From positions 16,500 through 80,499 of the forward strand of contig NZ_JAECZC010000011.1 in NCBI RefSeq assembly GCF_016056305.1: a stretch of 64,000 bases of DNA, given 5' to 3'. Below the pieces are notes generated by a model. That model had not been told where the DNA came from and ran no database searches. It saw only the letters and a list, made by a program, of their open reading frames with translations. The DNA is from Amazonocrinis nigriterrae CENA67 (GTDB lineage: Bacteria; Cyanobacteriota; Cyanobacteriia; Cyanobacteriales; Nostocaceae). The translations under genes were made by a program, and so were the position numbers. Below are positions 8,119-17,041 of this stretch, piece after piece (position 1 is the first letter of the stretch; every line of letters begins with the position of its first letter).

Positions 8119-8724
8119 CTAAAATTTTGCAGAACGGTCTATAAGTGCTAACCAGAGACGGCGGTGTCCACCAGGGGCACTGTAAAACAGTAAATCTACA
8201 AGCAGTTTGAGTGCCAGGCGGGTAAGTAAATCTGTCGAGATTTGCTCGTCCTCTTCCATCCGTTCTTGGTAGATGTTGCAAAAAGCATCGATATAGTCTC
8301 CAAGTAAGGCGGCCTGATGAGGTTCCTGATTATTTTCCGCCATTTGCTCTAATAGACCAACAGCACGACGAATCAATTCCTGGTGCTGTTTGGCGAGGTA
8401 GCAAGTAATGAGAACAAGCGATCGCGCTTCTTCTACATCTAGCTTTTTTCGCCCTCCTTGACCTTTACGTAGGGGATTCGACTGGCGTAGTCGCCATAAT
8501 GCTACGCGGTCTGGAACTCTTGACTCTAAATTTAGATTAGTTGCTGCCGAAAGCATGGCTTCGGAACCGATGCCAGTTAAAGTTTCTAGCGCCAATAACA
8601 CCAAGTCTAACTGAGTTTTGATATTGTCCCATTGAACTGTGTTTGGGGCTGGAAGCTTTATTAAATCCTCCCACTGGGAATTTGGCGTAGCTGAGTTGGC
8701 GGTCAAGTGCATAACTTTTAGCAT
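8119..8724 (-). CDS. DUF3038 domain protein
   Basis: 201 residues, soluble and mainly helical, with the conserved stretches LDLVLLALETLTGIGSEAML and EEARSLVLITCYLAKQHQEL. DUF3038 is confined to cyanobacteria and normally sits next to DUF4335, as here, so the two probably act together. A start ATG five codons downstream (MHLTANS) is equally possible. No known catalytic motif is visible. Confidence 0.85.
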   Translation of the reverse strand: MLKVMHLTANSATPNSQWEDLIKLPAPNTVQWDNIKTQLDLVLLALETLTGIGSEAMLSAATNLNLESRVPDRVALWRLRQSNPLRKGQGGRKKLDVEEARSLVLITCYLAKQHQELIRRAVGLLEQMAENNQEPHQAALLGDYIDAFCNIYQERMEEDEQISTDLLTRLALKLLVDLLFYSAPGGHRRLWLALIDRSAKF

Positions 8725-9295
8725 AGGTGATCGGGCTGATAGGGGATGCTGCTGTTACCCATTTTGAAACCAGACTCTCAAGAATTAGGGTTGGTTTCCT
8801 ATTGCTGATGCTGGGGAGCAGGGGAGATGGGGAGCAGGGGTGCAGGGGAAGATAAGAATTTTTCACTTTTAACTCTTAACTCTTAACTCCTAACTCCTAA
8901 CTTTGCTTTCAGCTGCATAGTTCTTGTTACTATGCTGTATTCAAAGCTGCAATTAGCTTTTTTGGTTTTGGTTAACAACAGTTATCTCTGTCTTACTCTA
9001 CTAGATGAAAATTTATTTTCAACACAATAGAGAAATATCTACCCGTTAGGAATTTATTAGTTTTAGCAGTTATTTCAGTATGACAGTATAAATAAACATT
9101 ACTTTCTAGAGTTAATCTTTAATTACTAATTGCTCGTTATAGCTGAGGCAATTAGTAATTAAAAATTAATAACCAGTAGTTTGGACTAGTTATAATTATT
9201 GCCAATTTATCAAAGCAGGAGTTAGAAGTTAGGAGGCACGGAGTTAGGAGTTAATTCCCCCTCATCCCCCCTGCTCAAAAACTCCCCTGCCTTCT
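8725..9295. other. Intergenic with heptamer repeats and a long AT-rich hairpin
   Basis: No gene. Runs of AACTCTT/AACTCCT heptamers occur at about 8868-8902, with G-rich GGGGAGCA repeats just before. A near-perfect hairpin with 16-bp arms (9118-9133 / 9148-9163, core TAATTACTAATTGC) stands about 130 bp beyond the mutS2 stop and may end that transcript. Confidence 0.6.
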
Positions 9296-11743
9296 TCAAT
9301 ACATATAAGCGACCGTAACCCCACTACCTCCATCTGCTTGTTCTGCTGCTTCGTAGTGGCTGACTCTGGGATGCTGTTGTAAAAAGGTGTGGACACCTTG
9401 CCGCAATTTACCAGTGCCGTGTCCGTGAATAATCCATATCGGCCCGTTAGCTTCTGAAATTGCCTTATCTAAAATTAACTCGGCATCAGATACCCGCTTA
9501 CCACGTAAATCAACGGTATTTTGGGAAGTGCGAATTGCTGGCGCACTTTGGGGTGCTGGAGTCACTGCTACTGGTGCGGGTTTTGGTTTTGCAACAGGTT
9601 CTACTTTCTGACCGTCAAGAGACTCAATATCTTCTAACTTGACTGTCATCTTCATAATCCCAAAGCGAACAGTTAACTCACCATCCTCATCGGGAGCATT
9701 TAGCACTTCTGCTGTTTGCCCAAACTTAGAAATACGGATGCGATCGCCTACTTTGGGCATAAATCCGGCTTTGGGTTTTGGCGGTGCTGCTGGCTGATAT
9801 TTTTGGGCAATTTGATTTAAAGCATTAGTTGCTTGCTGAGCATCTTGGGCTTTTGGTGTTCCTTGCTGCAAGCGACGAATGATTTGGGCGATTTCACCTT
9901 TTGCTTGGGCGATCGCTTGCTGTACTGCTACTTCCTGGGAAGCCCGCAACTCACGTTCTCGCTCTTGTAAATTTGCGGCTTTTGCGGATACTTCTTTGTA
10001 TAAACGTTCTGCTTGCTGCAACAACTTCTGTGCTTCAGCAGCTTTTGTTTCTTGGCGACGACGTTGTGCTTCTAAGCCAGCAATCACTTGATTCACTTCG
10101 TCTGTGGCTTCGCCGACTTGAGTTTTCGCTTGTTCTACTACTTCTAATTTCAGCCCCAAGCGTCGAGCAATAGTCAAGGCATTGGAACGTCCTGGTATCC
10201 CCCACAACAAACGGTAAGTTGGCGACAAAGTACTTTCATCAAATTCTACAGAGGCATTTTCAAACCGCTCATCTTCGTATTTCAGTGCTTTCAGTTCACC
10301 AAAGTGAGTTGTAGCAATAGTCAGTTGGGCATGTTTAGCCAGATATTGCAGCAAAGCGATCGCTAAGGCACTACCTTCTACTGGATCAGTACCTGCACCA
10401 ACTTCATCCAGTAACACTAGGGAGTAGGGAGTAGGGAGTAGGGAGTGGGATAATGCTTCTCCCTCATCTCCCTCATCTCCCTCATCTCCCTCATCTTCCC
10501 CATTCCCTAATGCATCTAAAATCCGGCTAATACGGCGGATATGACCTGAGAATGTAGACAAACTTTGCTGTAGCGATTGTTCATCACCTATATCCGCTAA
10601 TACTTGGTCAAACCACGGTATTTCTACTGGCTCACGGGCAGGAATAAATAAACCTACCTTGGCCATTAATGCTGCCAAGCCCAAAGTTTTCAAGGTGACA
10701 GTTTTACCGCCAGTGTTTGGCCCAGTAATGGTAACTACCCGTATATGGGGAGCAATTAACAAATCCACCGGAACTACTGGTTGACCTTGTTCGTGGTGCT
10801 GCTGCCACACTAGTAGGGGGTGGTGCAGTTGCCGTAAGGTGATAATTTCGTTTTCTTCGCGTTTAATAAATCGGGGCGGATTGGCTTTCAGCCAATAACT
10901 ATATCGCGCTCTGGCCGTTGCTAAATCCAAGGTGGTAACAATAGCTAACAATCTTTCCAAATCTGGCTTGACTGCTGCTATTTGCTCTGTTAACTTGCGG
11001 CGAATCGCTTCTTCTTCTGCTTGCTCTCTTCTGATGGTCTGTCGCAGTTGGTTACCCAAAGGCACGATAGAGTTGGGTTCCACATATAAAGTGGCACCGC
11101 TAGTAGAAGTATCATGGACAATGCCGGGGATGGCGTCTTTTTGAGGCGCTTTCACCGGAATCACAAAGCGATCGCCCCGTTGGGTAATTAGCTGTTCTTG
11201 GACTGCCCCATGCTTTGCCTGTAAAATATTTTGCAGCTTTTGAGTGATTTGGCTACGTAAACGCCGCAGGTCTGTGCGAATTTCCCCAAGTTTTTGACTA
11301 GCGCGGTCTGTTACTTGCCCTCGTTCATCAATACAGCGGTGGATTTCTTGCTCTAATTCTGGATAAGTCCGCAAATCGGCAACCAATTGATTCAAGATTG
11401 GCAAATCTTCTTGGTTATCGATTATACGACGTAAATTTCTGGCACCCGCGAGACTGGTAGCGATCGCTAAAAGTTCATCCCCCGCGAGAATTCCTTGAAG
11501 TTCCGCCCGTTCTAGCGAATCGCCAATATCTTGTATTCCTTCAAAGGAAAGTCCTGTATTCAAACGACTTTCCAGTTGATAAACTTCCTTGGTTTGGGCT
11601 AAGAGTTGTTCACTTATTGCCTGAGATTCAGGTATTCTCAAATGAGTTGATGCGATCGCCCCCAGTTTAGTTGCCGCAAATGTCGCAAGATGCTGGCAAA
11701 GGCGATGCCATTCTAGTAATTCTAAGGTATCAGATTGGATCAA
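9296..11743 (-). CDS. mutS2: Endonuclease MutS2 with repeat-derived insertion
   Basis: 815 residues. Order: N-terminal helical core, MutS ATPase with Walker A GPNTGGKT at about 341-348, Walker B LVLLDEVGAGTDP at about 442-454, coiled coil at about 540-620, and C-terminal Smr nuclease domain (VDLRGKRVSDAE, IIHGHGTGKLRQGV). MutS2 acts on branched DNA and stalled, collided ribosomes. Residues about 413-440 are unusual: four DEG tripeptides followed by SHSLLPTPYS, encoded by four 9-bp and four 7-bp tandem units, sit just before Walker B where the family normally has a short loop. The frame is kept, so the protein may still work. Confidence 0.92.
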   Translation of the reverse strand: MIQSDTLELLEWHRLCQHLATFAATKLGAIASTHLRIPESQAISEQLLAQTKEVYQLESRLNTGLSFEGIQDIGDSLERAELQGILAGDELLAIATSLAGARNLRRIIDNQEDLPILNQLVADLRTYPELEQEIHRCIDERGQVTDRASQKLGEIRTDLRRLRSQITQKLQNILQAKHGAVQEQLITQRGDRFVIPVKAPQKDAIPGIVHDTSTSGATLYVEPNSIVPLGNQLRQTIRREQAEEEAIRRKLTEQIAAVKPDLERLLAIVTTLDLATARARYSYWLKANPPRFIKREENEIITLRQLHHPLLVWQQHHEQGQPVVPVDLLIAPHIRVVTITGPNTGGKTVTLKTLGLAALMAKVGLFIPAREPVEIPWFDQVLADIGDEQSLQQSLSTFSGHIRRISRILDALGNGEDEGDEGDEGDEGEALSHSLLPTPYSLVLLDEVGAGTDPVEGSALAIALLQYLAKHAQLTIATTHFGELKALKYEDERFENASVEFDESTLSPTYRLLWGIPGRSNALTIARRLGLKLEVVEQAKTQVGEATDEVNQVIAGLEAQRRRQETKAAEAQKLLQQAERLYKEVSAKAANLQERERELRASQEVAVQQAIAQAKGEIAQIIRRLQQGTPKAQDAQQATNALNQIAQKYQPAAPPKPKAGFMPKVGDRIRISKFGQTAEVLNAPDEDGELTVRFGIMKMTVKLEDIESLDGQKVEPVAKPKPAPVAVTPAPQSAPAIRTSQNTVDLRGKRVSDAELILDKAISEANGPIWIIHGHGTGKLRQGVHTFLQQHPRVSHYEAAEQADGGSGVTVAYMY
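10418..10494. repeat. Two tandem repeats inside mutS2
   Basis: TAGGGAG x4 at 10418-10445 and CTCCCTCAT x4 at 10459-10494, both perfect and both resembling the intergenic heptamer-type repeats elsewhere in this window. They are read in frame as part of MutS2. Confidence 0.95.
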
Positions 11744-11954
11744 GGCTGCAACATCTAACGAATCTAGTCTGAAATTATCCTAACAATAGAGTAGTGTTTA
11801 CAGCCAAGATTCAACGGACAATACTCTTAAAAGTAGAATCCGTTATTGGCGTAAACTAAACTAGAGACACTTTTTTGACCAAAACTAGGGTGTAAAAGAA
11901 AAAATTGTATTTTTATACACCTTGTGCCGAAACTAATCAGGGTACAATTTCGCT

Positions 11955-12008
11955 ATCATCTCCAATTTTGTGAGCCAGCGCAGTGAAACCATTGCAGTGG
12001 CTCCTTTT
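11955..12008 (+). ncRNA. Candidate small RNA with own promoter and terminator
   Basis: A TACAAT box at 11943-11948 is followed, one transcript length later, by a 32-base hairpin (GAGCCA 11972-11977 with TGGCTC 11998-12003, inner stem GCAGTG/CATTGC) and a T-run (CCTTTT). This is the layout of a roughly 55-nt sRNA. It lacks the loop sequence I would expect for Yfr2. It could instead be a terminator for transcription entering from upstream. Confidence 0.3.
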
Positions 12009-12051
12009 AACTCCCTACTCACCTCAAGCCAGGATTTGAGTATTTAAAATG

Positions 12052-12069
12052 ACTTTTCAAACATCCTCT
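12052..12069. repeat. Solo copy of an 18-bp mobile-element end
   Basis: ACTTTTCAAACATCCTCT, identical to the right end of the MITE-like unit at 45915-46079. No partner end is seen within the next kilobase, so this may be a relic. Confidence 0.6.
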
Positions 12070-12272
12070 CTGAAATCTTTTCAGAAAATTTAGAGGAGTA
12101 TGTATTGTCTCTGATGCCAAATGCATTATAAATTAAATAATCTTAACAGAGGTACTTTTTTGCAAGTAAGGTTTTATTCTTTCATTTTGCTATAAGTTTT
12201 TGTGTGCAAAGAATCAATCAAGCATAGAAAGACTTTAAAGCTAAATATATTTTGAATGTCAAAAATTTAACT

Positions 12273-12947
12273 ATGGCTATTAAACGTATCATCGAAGGTC
12301 TAAATGAATTTCATGATAACTATTTTATTACACATCGCAAGTTGTTTGAAGAACTATCCAACGGACAAAACCCGGAAGTATTATTTATAACTTGCTCTGA
12401 CTCGCGTATTGATCCATGTTTAATTACTCAAAGTCTACCAGGAGAATTATTTGTTATCCGTAATGTTGGTAATATAATTCCAGCCTATGGAACGCTGAAT
12501 AATAGTGAAGGAGCAGGTATAGAATATGCTGTGCAAGCTTTAGGTATTAAAGATATTGTTGTCTGCGGTCATTCCCACTGTGGAGCAATGAGAGGTTTAT
12601 TACAAATAGGAAATCTTGCTCAACAAATGCCTTTAGTTTACGACTGGTTAAAGCATTACGGTGAACCTACTCGCCGTCTAGTTTTAGACAATTATAAAGA
12701 TGCTCCAAGCGATAAATTATTAAAAATAGCAATTGAGCAAAATGTATTAACCCAGATAGAAAATCTAGAAACATACCCAACAATTCGGTCTAAATTATAT
12801 AGTAGTCAAGTTACTCTTCATGCCTGGGTTTATGAAATAGAAACTGGTGAAGTCTTTGCTTATGATGCAAGTGTTGGAAAATTTAAAATTTTAGAAAATC
12901 GACCTTTTCCTGTACCTAATATTATGACTGGATTAGCATTAGAATAA
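12273..12947 (+). CDS. Beta-class carbonic anhydrase
   Basis: 224 residues, a minimal beta-CA. Zinc ligands are readable: Cys41 in ITCSDSRID, His100 and Cys103 in VCGHSHCGAM, with the Asp43/Arg45 dyad. It interconverts CO2 and bicarbonate, presumably in the cytoplasm since no signal peptide is present. It lacks the C-terminal extension of carboxysomal CcaA, so carboxysome targeting is not supported by sequence. The ATG giving MAIKRIIEGL is chosen over an upstream TTG. It stands alone, divergent from mutS2. Confidence 0.9.
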   Translation: MAIKRIIEGLNEFHDNYFITHRKLFEELSNGQNPEVLFITCSDSRIDPCLITQSLPGELFVIRNVGNIIPAYGTLNNSEGAGIEYAVQALGIKDIVVCGHSHCGAMRGLLQIGNLAQQMPLVYDWLKHYGEPTRRLVLDNYKDAPSDKLLKIAIEQNVLTQIENLETYPTIRSKLYSSQVTLHAWVYEIETGEVFAYDASVGKFKILENRPFPVPNIMTGLALE

Positions 12948-13390
12948 TGATTTTTAAACTCATCTATCTTTGTTAATTGCATCTGGGTGTAATTTTTTGG
13001 ACAACGCAGTCAAAACTTATGTTTGTGCCTCTCAAATAGAGAGTAGGACTTACGCATTAATAAAAGCCATAGAGCAAGTAAGCATAGACTTGTAATATTT
13101 TTAACTAAATCTAATAACACAAAACTCTAGTATGAAGCAGTTAGTGAGAAATTTCATGAACTTAAGGTAATAAATAACACCCCATATTGAAATTACTGAT
13201 TAAGAATCTTTCCACCTCTACTCTTGGCAGTACCTTGAAAAAGAAAGTAGGGAGTAGGAAGTGGAAGAGGAAACCTTTATTATGTTCATTTATGGGATTT
13301 TGTCGTGAATGACTGAGTTGCAAAAAAATCGCTGCAAATCCCTCCACAATTTGATACCCTAGCTTAAACAGATTTGAGAAAATTGAAAGC
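12948..13390. other. Intergenic, nothing specific seen
   Basis: AT-rich. No gene, clear promoter palindrome or strong terminator was found; only a short GTAGGGA-type repeat near 13244-13262. Confidence 0.5.
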
Positions 13391-14554
13391 GTGGAAATTC
13401 AACTTGGGCGGGGGAAAACAGCTAAGAGAGCATATGGAATTGATGAAATTGCTCTAGTCCCCGGTAACAGAACACTCGATCCGAGTTTGGCAGAAACTAA
13501 GTGGCGGATTGGCAATATTGAGCGAGAAATCCCGATAATTGCCAGTGCGATGGATGGTGTGGTAGATGTTCGCATGGCTGTACGTTTGTCACAGTTGGGA
13601 GCATTAGGCGTACTAAACTTAGAAGGTATCCAAACTCGATATGCTGACCCAGACCCGATTTTAGATCGGATTGCCTCTGTGGGGAAAGATGAATTTGTTT
13701 CCCTGATGCAAGAACTCTATGCCGAACCAATAAAACCGGAATTAATTGCACGACGTATTCAGGAAATTAAACAACAAGGCGGCATTGCGGCGGTGAGTGC
13801 AACTCCAGCAGGCGCAAGTAAATATGGTGAGGTAGTCGCCAAAGCTGGAGCAGATTTATTTTTTGTACAAGCTACGGTAGTTTCTACTGCACACCTGTCA
13901 CCAGAATCTGTAGTGCCATTAGATTTGGCAGAATTTTGCCGTTCCATGCCGATTCCTGTGGTGTTAGGAAATTGCGTAACTTACGAAGTAACTTTGAATT
14001 TGTTAAAAGCTGGGGCGGCTGCGGTATTAGTAGGGATTGGCCCTGGCGCAGCTTGTACATCCCGTGGAGTTCTGGGTGTGGGTGTGCCTCAAGCAACAGC
14101 GATCGCTGATTGTGCTGCTGCGCGAGATGAGTACTTCCAACAGACAGGTAATTATATCCCTGTGATTGCTGATGGCGGTTTAATTACTGGCGGGGACATT
14201 TGCAAATGCATCGCTTGTGGTGCTGATGGTGTGATGATTGGTTCACCCTTTGCCAGAGCCGCCGAAGCCCCAGGACGGGGTTATCATTGGGGGATGGCAA
14301 CTCCCAGCCCAGTATTGCCCCGTGGTACTCGCATTCGCGTTGGCACCACTGGTACTTTAGAGCAAATCCTCACAGGCCCCGCAGCATTAGACGATGGCAC
14401 TCATAATCTTTTGGGAGCCTTGAAGACTAGCATGGGCACATTAGGAGCTAAAAATCTCAGAGAAATGCAGCAAGTTGAAGTTGTGATTGCTCCTTCCTTA
14501 TTAACCGAAGGCAAAGTCTATCAAAAAGCTCAACATTTAGGTATGGGTAAATAA
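13391..14554 (+). CDS. guaB3: GuaB3-type IMP dehydrogenase family protein
   Basis: 387 residues from GTG. It is an IMPDH/GMPR-type TIM barrel without the CBS pair of canonical IMPDH. The catalytic-loop Cys is Cys222 in [17 protein letters not shown], and the phosphate-binding segment [17 protein letters not shown] is present. GuaB3 is a cyanobacteria-dominated branch; published work on the Synechocystis protein describes a distinct IMP dehydrogenase (IMP to XMP, guanine nucleotide synthesis). Position upstream of yfr1 and trxA is the conserved cyanobacterial order. The GTG is the only plausible start before [16 protein letters not shown]; a canonical guaB is not in this window. Confidence 0.9.
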   Translation: MEIQLGRGKTAKRAYGIDEIALVPGNRTLDPSLAETKWRIGNIEREIPIIASAMDGVVDVRMAVRLSQLGALGVLNLEGIQTRYADPDPILDRIASVGKDEFVSLMQELYAEPIKPELIARRIQEIKQQGGIAAVSATPAGASKYGEVVAKAGADLFFVQATVVSTAHLSPESVVPLDLAEFCRSMPIPVVLGNCVTYEVTLNLLKAGAAAVLVGIGPGAACTSRGVLGVGVPQATAIADCAAARDEYFQQTGNYIPVIADGGLITGGDICKCIACGADGVMIGSPFARAAEAPGRGYHWGMATPSPVLPRGTRIRVGTTGTLEQILTGPAALDDGTHNLLGALKTSMGTLGAKNLREMQQVEVVIAPSLLTEGKVYQKAQHLGMGK

Positions 14555-14721
14555 AGGGACTAGGGAATAAGAAATAGGGAATAGGGAATAGACAATGGGA
14601 AATAACTTTGTCACCACACCCCATCCCCCATCCACCATTATCAACTTGAAATGCTTAAGGAAATTTTTCCAGACTCTTAAACAATCCCTGGAAAAATCAT
14701 ATATGTCGCCTACAATAGAAA

Positions 14722-14792
14722 TAGCGGAGACGCATGTTTCCGTTCACTCCTCACACCACACTCCGCCCGGACTACTGTTCGGGCGGTTCCTT
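14722..14792 (+). ncRNA. yfr1: Yfr1 small regulatory RNA
   Basis: The ultraconserved Yfr1 core ACTCCTCACACC lies unpaired at 14746-14757, between a 5' stem (CGGAGAC / GTTTCCG) and a 3' terminator stem (CCGCCCG 14763-14769 / CGGGCGG 14780-14786) followed by TTCCTT. A TACAAT -10 box at 14711-14716 places the start near 14722. Location between guaB and trxA is the known syntenic site. Yfr1 base-pairs with mRNAs of outer-membrane proteins in other cyanobacteria. Ends are estimated to within a few bases. Confidence 0.92.
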
Positions 14793-14927
14793 ATGTTTGT
14801 TCCTGATGTTTGTGAATAAATTCTAGAGCTTCTTTGCAAATGTACATCCTTCACTTCCAAGCTGCTGTTTTTGCTATGGTAGAATTTTCACGAAACTCAG
14901 AAATATAATTGGCAAAGGTTTTTAGGC

Positions 14928-15263
14928 ATGTCAACAGCCACAGAAGTTACAGATTCTACTTTTAAGGAAGAAGTACTAGAATCCGGCCTACCAGTTCTAG
15001 TTGACTTTTGGGCGCCTTGGTGCGGCCCCTGCCGGATGGTAGCTCCTGTTTTAGAAGAAATTGCCCAGCAATACGCAGGTCTATTAAAAGTTGTGAAAGT
15101 CAACACTGATGCAAATCCTAATGTTGCTAGCCAGTACGGTATTCGCAGCATTCCTACTTTAATGATTTTTAAAGGTGGGGTAAAAGTTGATATGGTCGTC
15201 GGTGCCGTACCTAAATCTACATTAGCTTCTACTCTGGACAAGTATCTTCCAGAAACTAAATAG
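14928..15263 (+). CDS. trxA: Thioredoxin (m-type TrxA)
   Basis: 111 residues with the thioredoxin fold and the active-site WCGPC at 31-35, cis-Pro in SIPTLMIF, and [13 protein letters not shown] following. It is a cytoplasmic disulfide reductase, reduced by ferredoxin- or NADPH-dependent thioredoxin reductase and acting on Calvin-cycle and other enzymes. Length and sequence match the cyanobacterial m-type. It follows yfr1 by 136 bp and has its own hairpin terminator, so it is likely monocistronic. Confidence 0.95.
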   Translation: MSTATEVTDSTFKEEVLESGLPVLVDFWAPWCGPCRMVAPVLEEIAQQYAGLLKVVKVNTDANPNVASQYGIRSIPTLMIFKGGVKVDMVVGAVPKSTLASTLDKYLPETK

Positions 15264-15328
15264 GCAGTAAAGTCCTTTTGATTTGTCTGTTTGCTTTAGC
15301 CTTAGGTAAATATTTGCAACAAATTTGC

Positions 15329-15350
15329 GAGACGCGAAACTTCGCGTCTC
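15329..15350 (+). terminator. Terminator-like palindrome after trxA
   Basis: GAGACGCGAA / TTCGCGTCTC, 10-bp perfect arms with a 2-base loop, 66 bp after the trxA stop. An A-run and then TTTTT follow. Palindromes of this GAGACGCGAA type are frequent in Nostocales intergenic DNA, so it may be both a repeat and a terminator. Confidence 0.6.
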
Positions 15351-15557
15351 AAAAATGCTTTTTACCGTGGTCAAGAGTATCGAGTTATCATTGTTAAACC
15401 AATATGTTATTCCTTGAGAGGTGTCCTTTAAATATTACGCCCTAAGTCCCTCAGTTAATTCTGTTGACTAGGATTATGGACTAAAAAAACCTCGAAGTAA
15501 TTGTTAATTGCATACCAAAATTAGATAAAATGTAATGCCATTGTGGTGGCAGTTCTC

Positions 15558-16628
15558 ATGACTTCATCTGCGTCGTTTGACACATTAGAGTCTCTCCAGG
15601 CGGATATAGCTGAATTAATTGATCGCTTACCGACATTAAAAAATCGGCAATATATTCAGCAGGCACTTGCTACTATATTGCGTCTGGCAGATAGTGATAT
15701 TGATCGTCTTGACTGGAAGATATTGTCGGCCTCTCTAGCAGATATGGAGCGAGGTTTCCAGCTGTTTTATAATTACCGACACGTCCGCAAAGTCACTATC
15801 TTCGGTTCTGCTCGCCTTTCGCCACAAACCCCAGAGTACCAAATGGCGCTTGAGTTTGCTCGTGCTGTGACGCAATTAGGATTCATGGTGATGACAGGTG
15901 GTGGTGGCGGCATCATGCAAGCGGGACACGAAGGTGCTGGGCGAGAAAATTCCTTTGGTTTAAACATTCATTTGCCGTTTGAACAGCAGGCAAACCCAGT
16001 GATTGAGGGCGATCCGAAGCTCATTCATTTTAAGTATTTCTTCACGCGGAAGTTATTCCTCCTCAAAGAAAGCGATGCTGTCGCTTTGTTCCCTGGTGGA
16101 TTTGGCACGCAAGATGAAGCCTTTGAGTGCATGACATTAAGTCAGACAGGTAAATTTGGCCCTGTACCTGTGGTTTTAATCGATCACCCTAATGGTGATT
16201 ACTGGCAGTCTTGGAGCAAGTATATTGATCAGCATCTGGTGCAAACAGGCCTTGTGAGTCCTGAAGATCCCAGCCTCTACACGGTTACAGATAACCTAGA
16301 AGTAGCTTGCAATGCAATTACCCGTTTTTACCAGGTTTATCACTCTAGCCGCTATGTAGGGGATCAGTTGGTAATTCGCCTGACCTCAGGTTTATCAGAT
16401 GGTGAGGTCGAACAACTGAATACTGAGTTCAGCGATATCCTTGTGAAAGGACAGATTCAAAAAAGTCAGGCCTTGCCTCAAGAAAATCAAGATGAAACTG
16501 TTGGTCTACCACGGATAGTTCTATACTTCAATCAACGTGACTTGGGGCGCTTGTATCAGATGATCGCCGCAATTAACCGAATGGGTACACCTTCTGTTGA
16601 AGATAAGGCGCATCCAGAAAGGAAATAA
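15558..16628 (+). CDS. LOG-family protein (Rossmann-like nucleotide hydrolase fold)
   Basis: About 356 residues. The core (residues 80-260) has FGSARLSPQTPEY, MTGGGGGIMQAGHEGAG and PGGFGTQDEAFE, close to the LOG-family signature PGGxGTxxE of cytokinin-activating phosphoribohydrolases and related lysine-decarboxylase-annotated proteins. About 75 extra N-terminal helical residues and 100 C-terminal residues make it longer than plant-type LOG. The substrate is unknown; nucleotide 5'-monophosphate N-glycoside cleavage is inferred from fold only. GTG codons at 15543 and 15546 are alternative starts. No operon partner. Confidence 0.8.
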   Translation: MTSSASFDTLESLQADIAELIDRLPTLKNRQYIQQALATILRLADSDIDRLDWKILSASLADMERGFQLFYNYRHVRKVTIFGSARLSPQTPEYQMALEFARAVTQLGFMVMTGGGGGIMQAGHEGAGRENSFGLNIHLPFEQQANPVIEGDPKLIHFKYFFTRKLFLLKESDAVALFPGGFGTQDEAFECMTLSQTGKFGPVPVVLIDHPNGDYWQSWSKYIDQHLVQTGLVSPEDPSLYTVTDNLEVACNAITRFYQVYHSSRYVGDQLVIRLTSGLSDGEVEQLNTEFSDILVKGQIQKSQALPQENQDETVGLPRIVLYFNQRDLGRLYQMIAAINRMGTPSVEDKAHPERK

Positions 16629-17041
16629 CTACTATAATATCGATTCGGTAATCCTCAAAATTGGCTGACTTGAAGATACTTTGTAACGCCACTTGCAAAG
16701 GCTGTCTGGCGACCGAACGTACTGGCGAGTCTTGGTGTCTTAGTGGTAAAAAATTAAAAAACCACAAAAGACACAAAGACACAAAGAGTTTTTATTGGTT
16801 CTACTGTCTTAACTTATGTGACTACGGCTATATTTAGTGTACTAGTTGCGTAATTGCAGTATTGGTTATTCATGAATAGCCAATACTGTAGTATTGCGTA
16901 ACTTTTAAAAATTAATGTTATCCAACTAACTTACAGATGCGAGAAACACTAGTTCTTAGAACTGAGTGCTGATCATCATAAAAAAAGCATGTATATTAGC
17001 ACAGTAAATAATGTCTTAAATCTTAAATAGGGGAACAAAAC
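16629..17041. other. Intergenic with long palindrome before dacB
   Basis: No gene. It contains a strong inverted repeat (16845-16902) and short direct repeats (AAAGACACA at about 16767-16784). Confidence 0.55.
16845..16902. repeat. 58-bp inverted repeat
   Basis: Inner arms of 15 bp (16857-16871 / 16874-16888, CAGTATTGG core) match except for one G-T pair around a 2-base centre. Outer arms GTTGCGTA / GCGTAAC add further pairing. It lies 140 bp before dacB; it may be a small mobile palindrome or a terminator. Confidence 0.65.

Larger units (their letters stand above)
11744..12272. other. Divergent promoter region of mutS2 and carbonic anhydrase
   Basis: No protein gene. It holds a candidate small-RNA unit (about 11955-12008), a copy of an 18-bp element end (12052-12069) also found at 45915-46079, and a small stem TCTGAAA../TTTTCAGA at 12069-12085. 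Confidence 0.5.

Noticed and set aside
12273-12947. Carboxysomal CcaA
   Set aside because: The C-terminal extension of CcaA is absent and no ccm gene is nearby.
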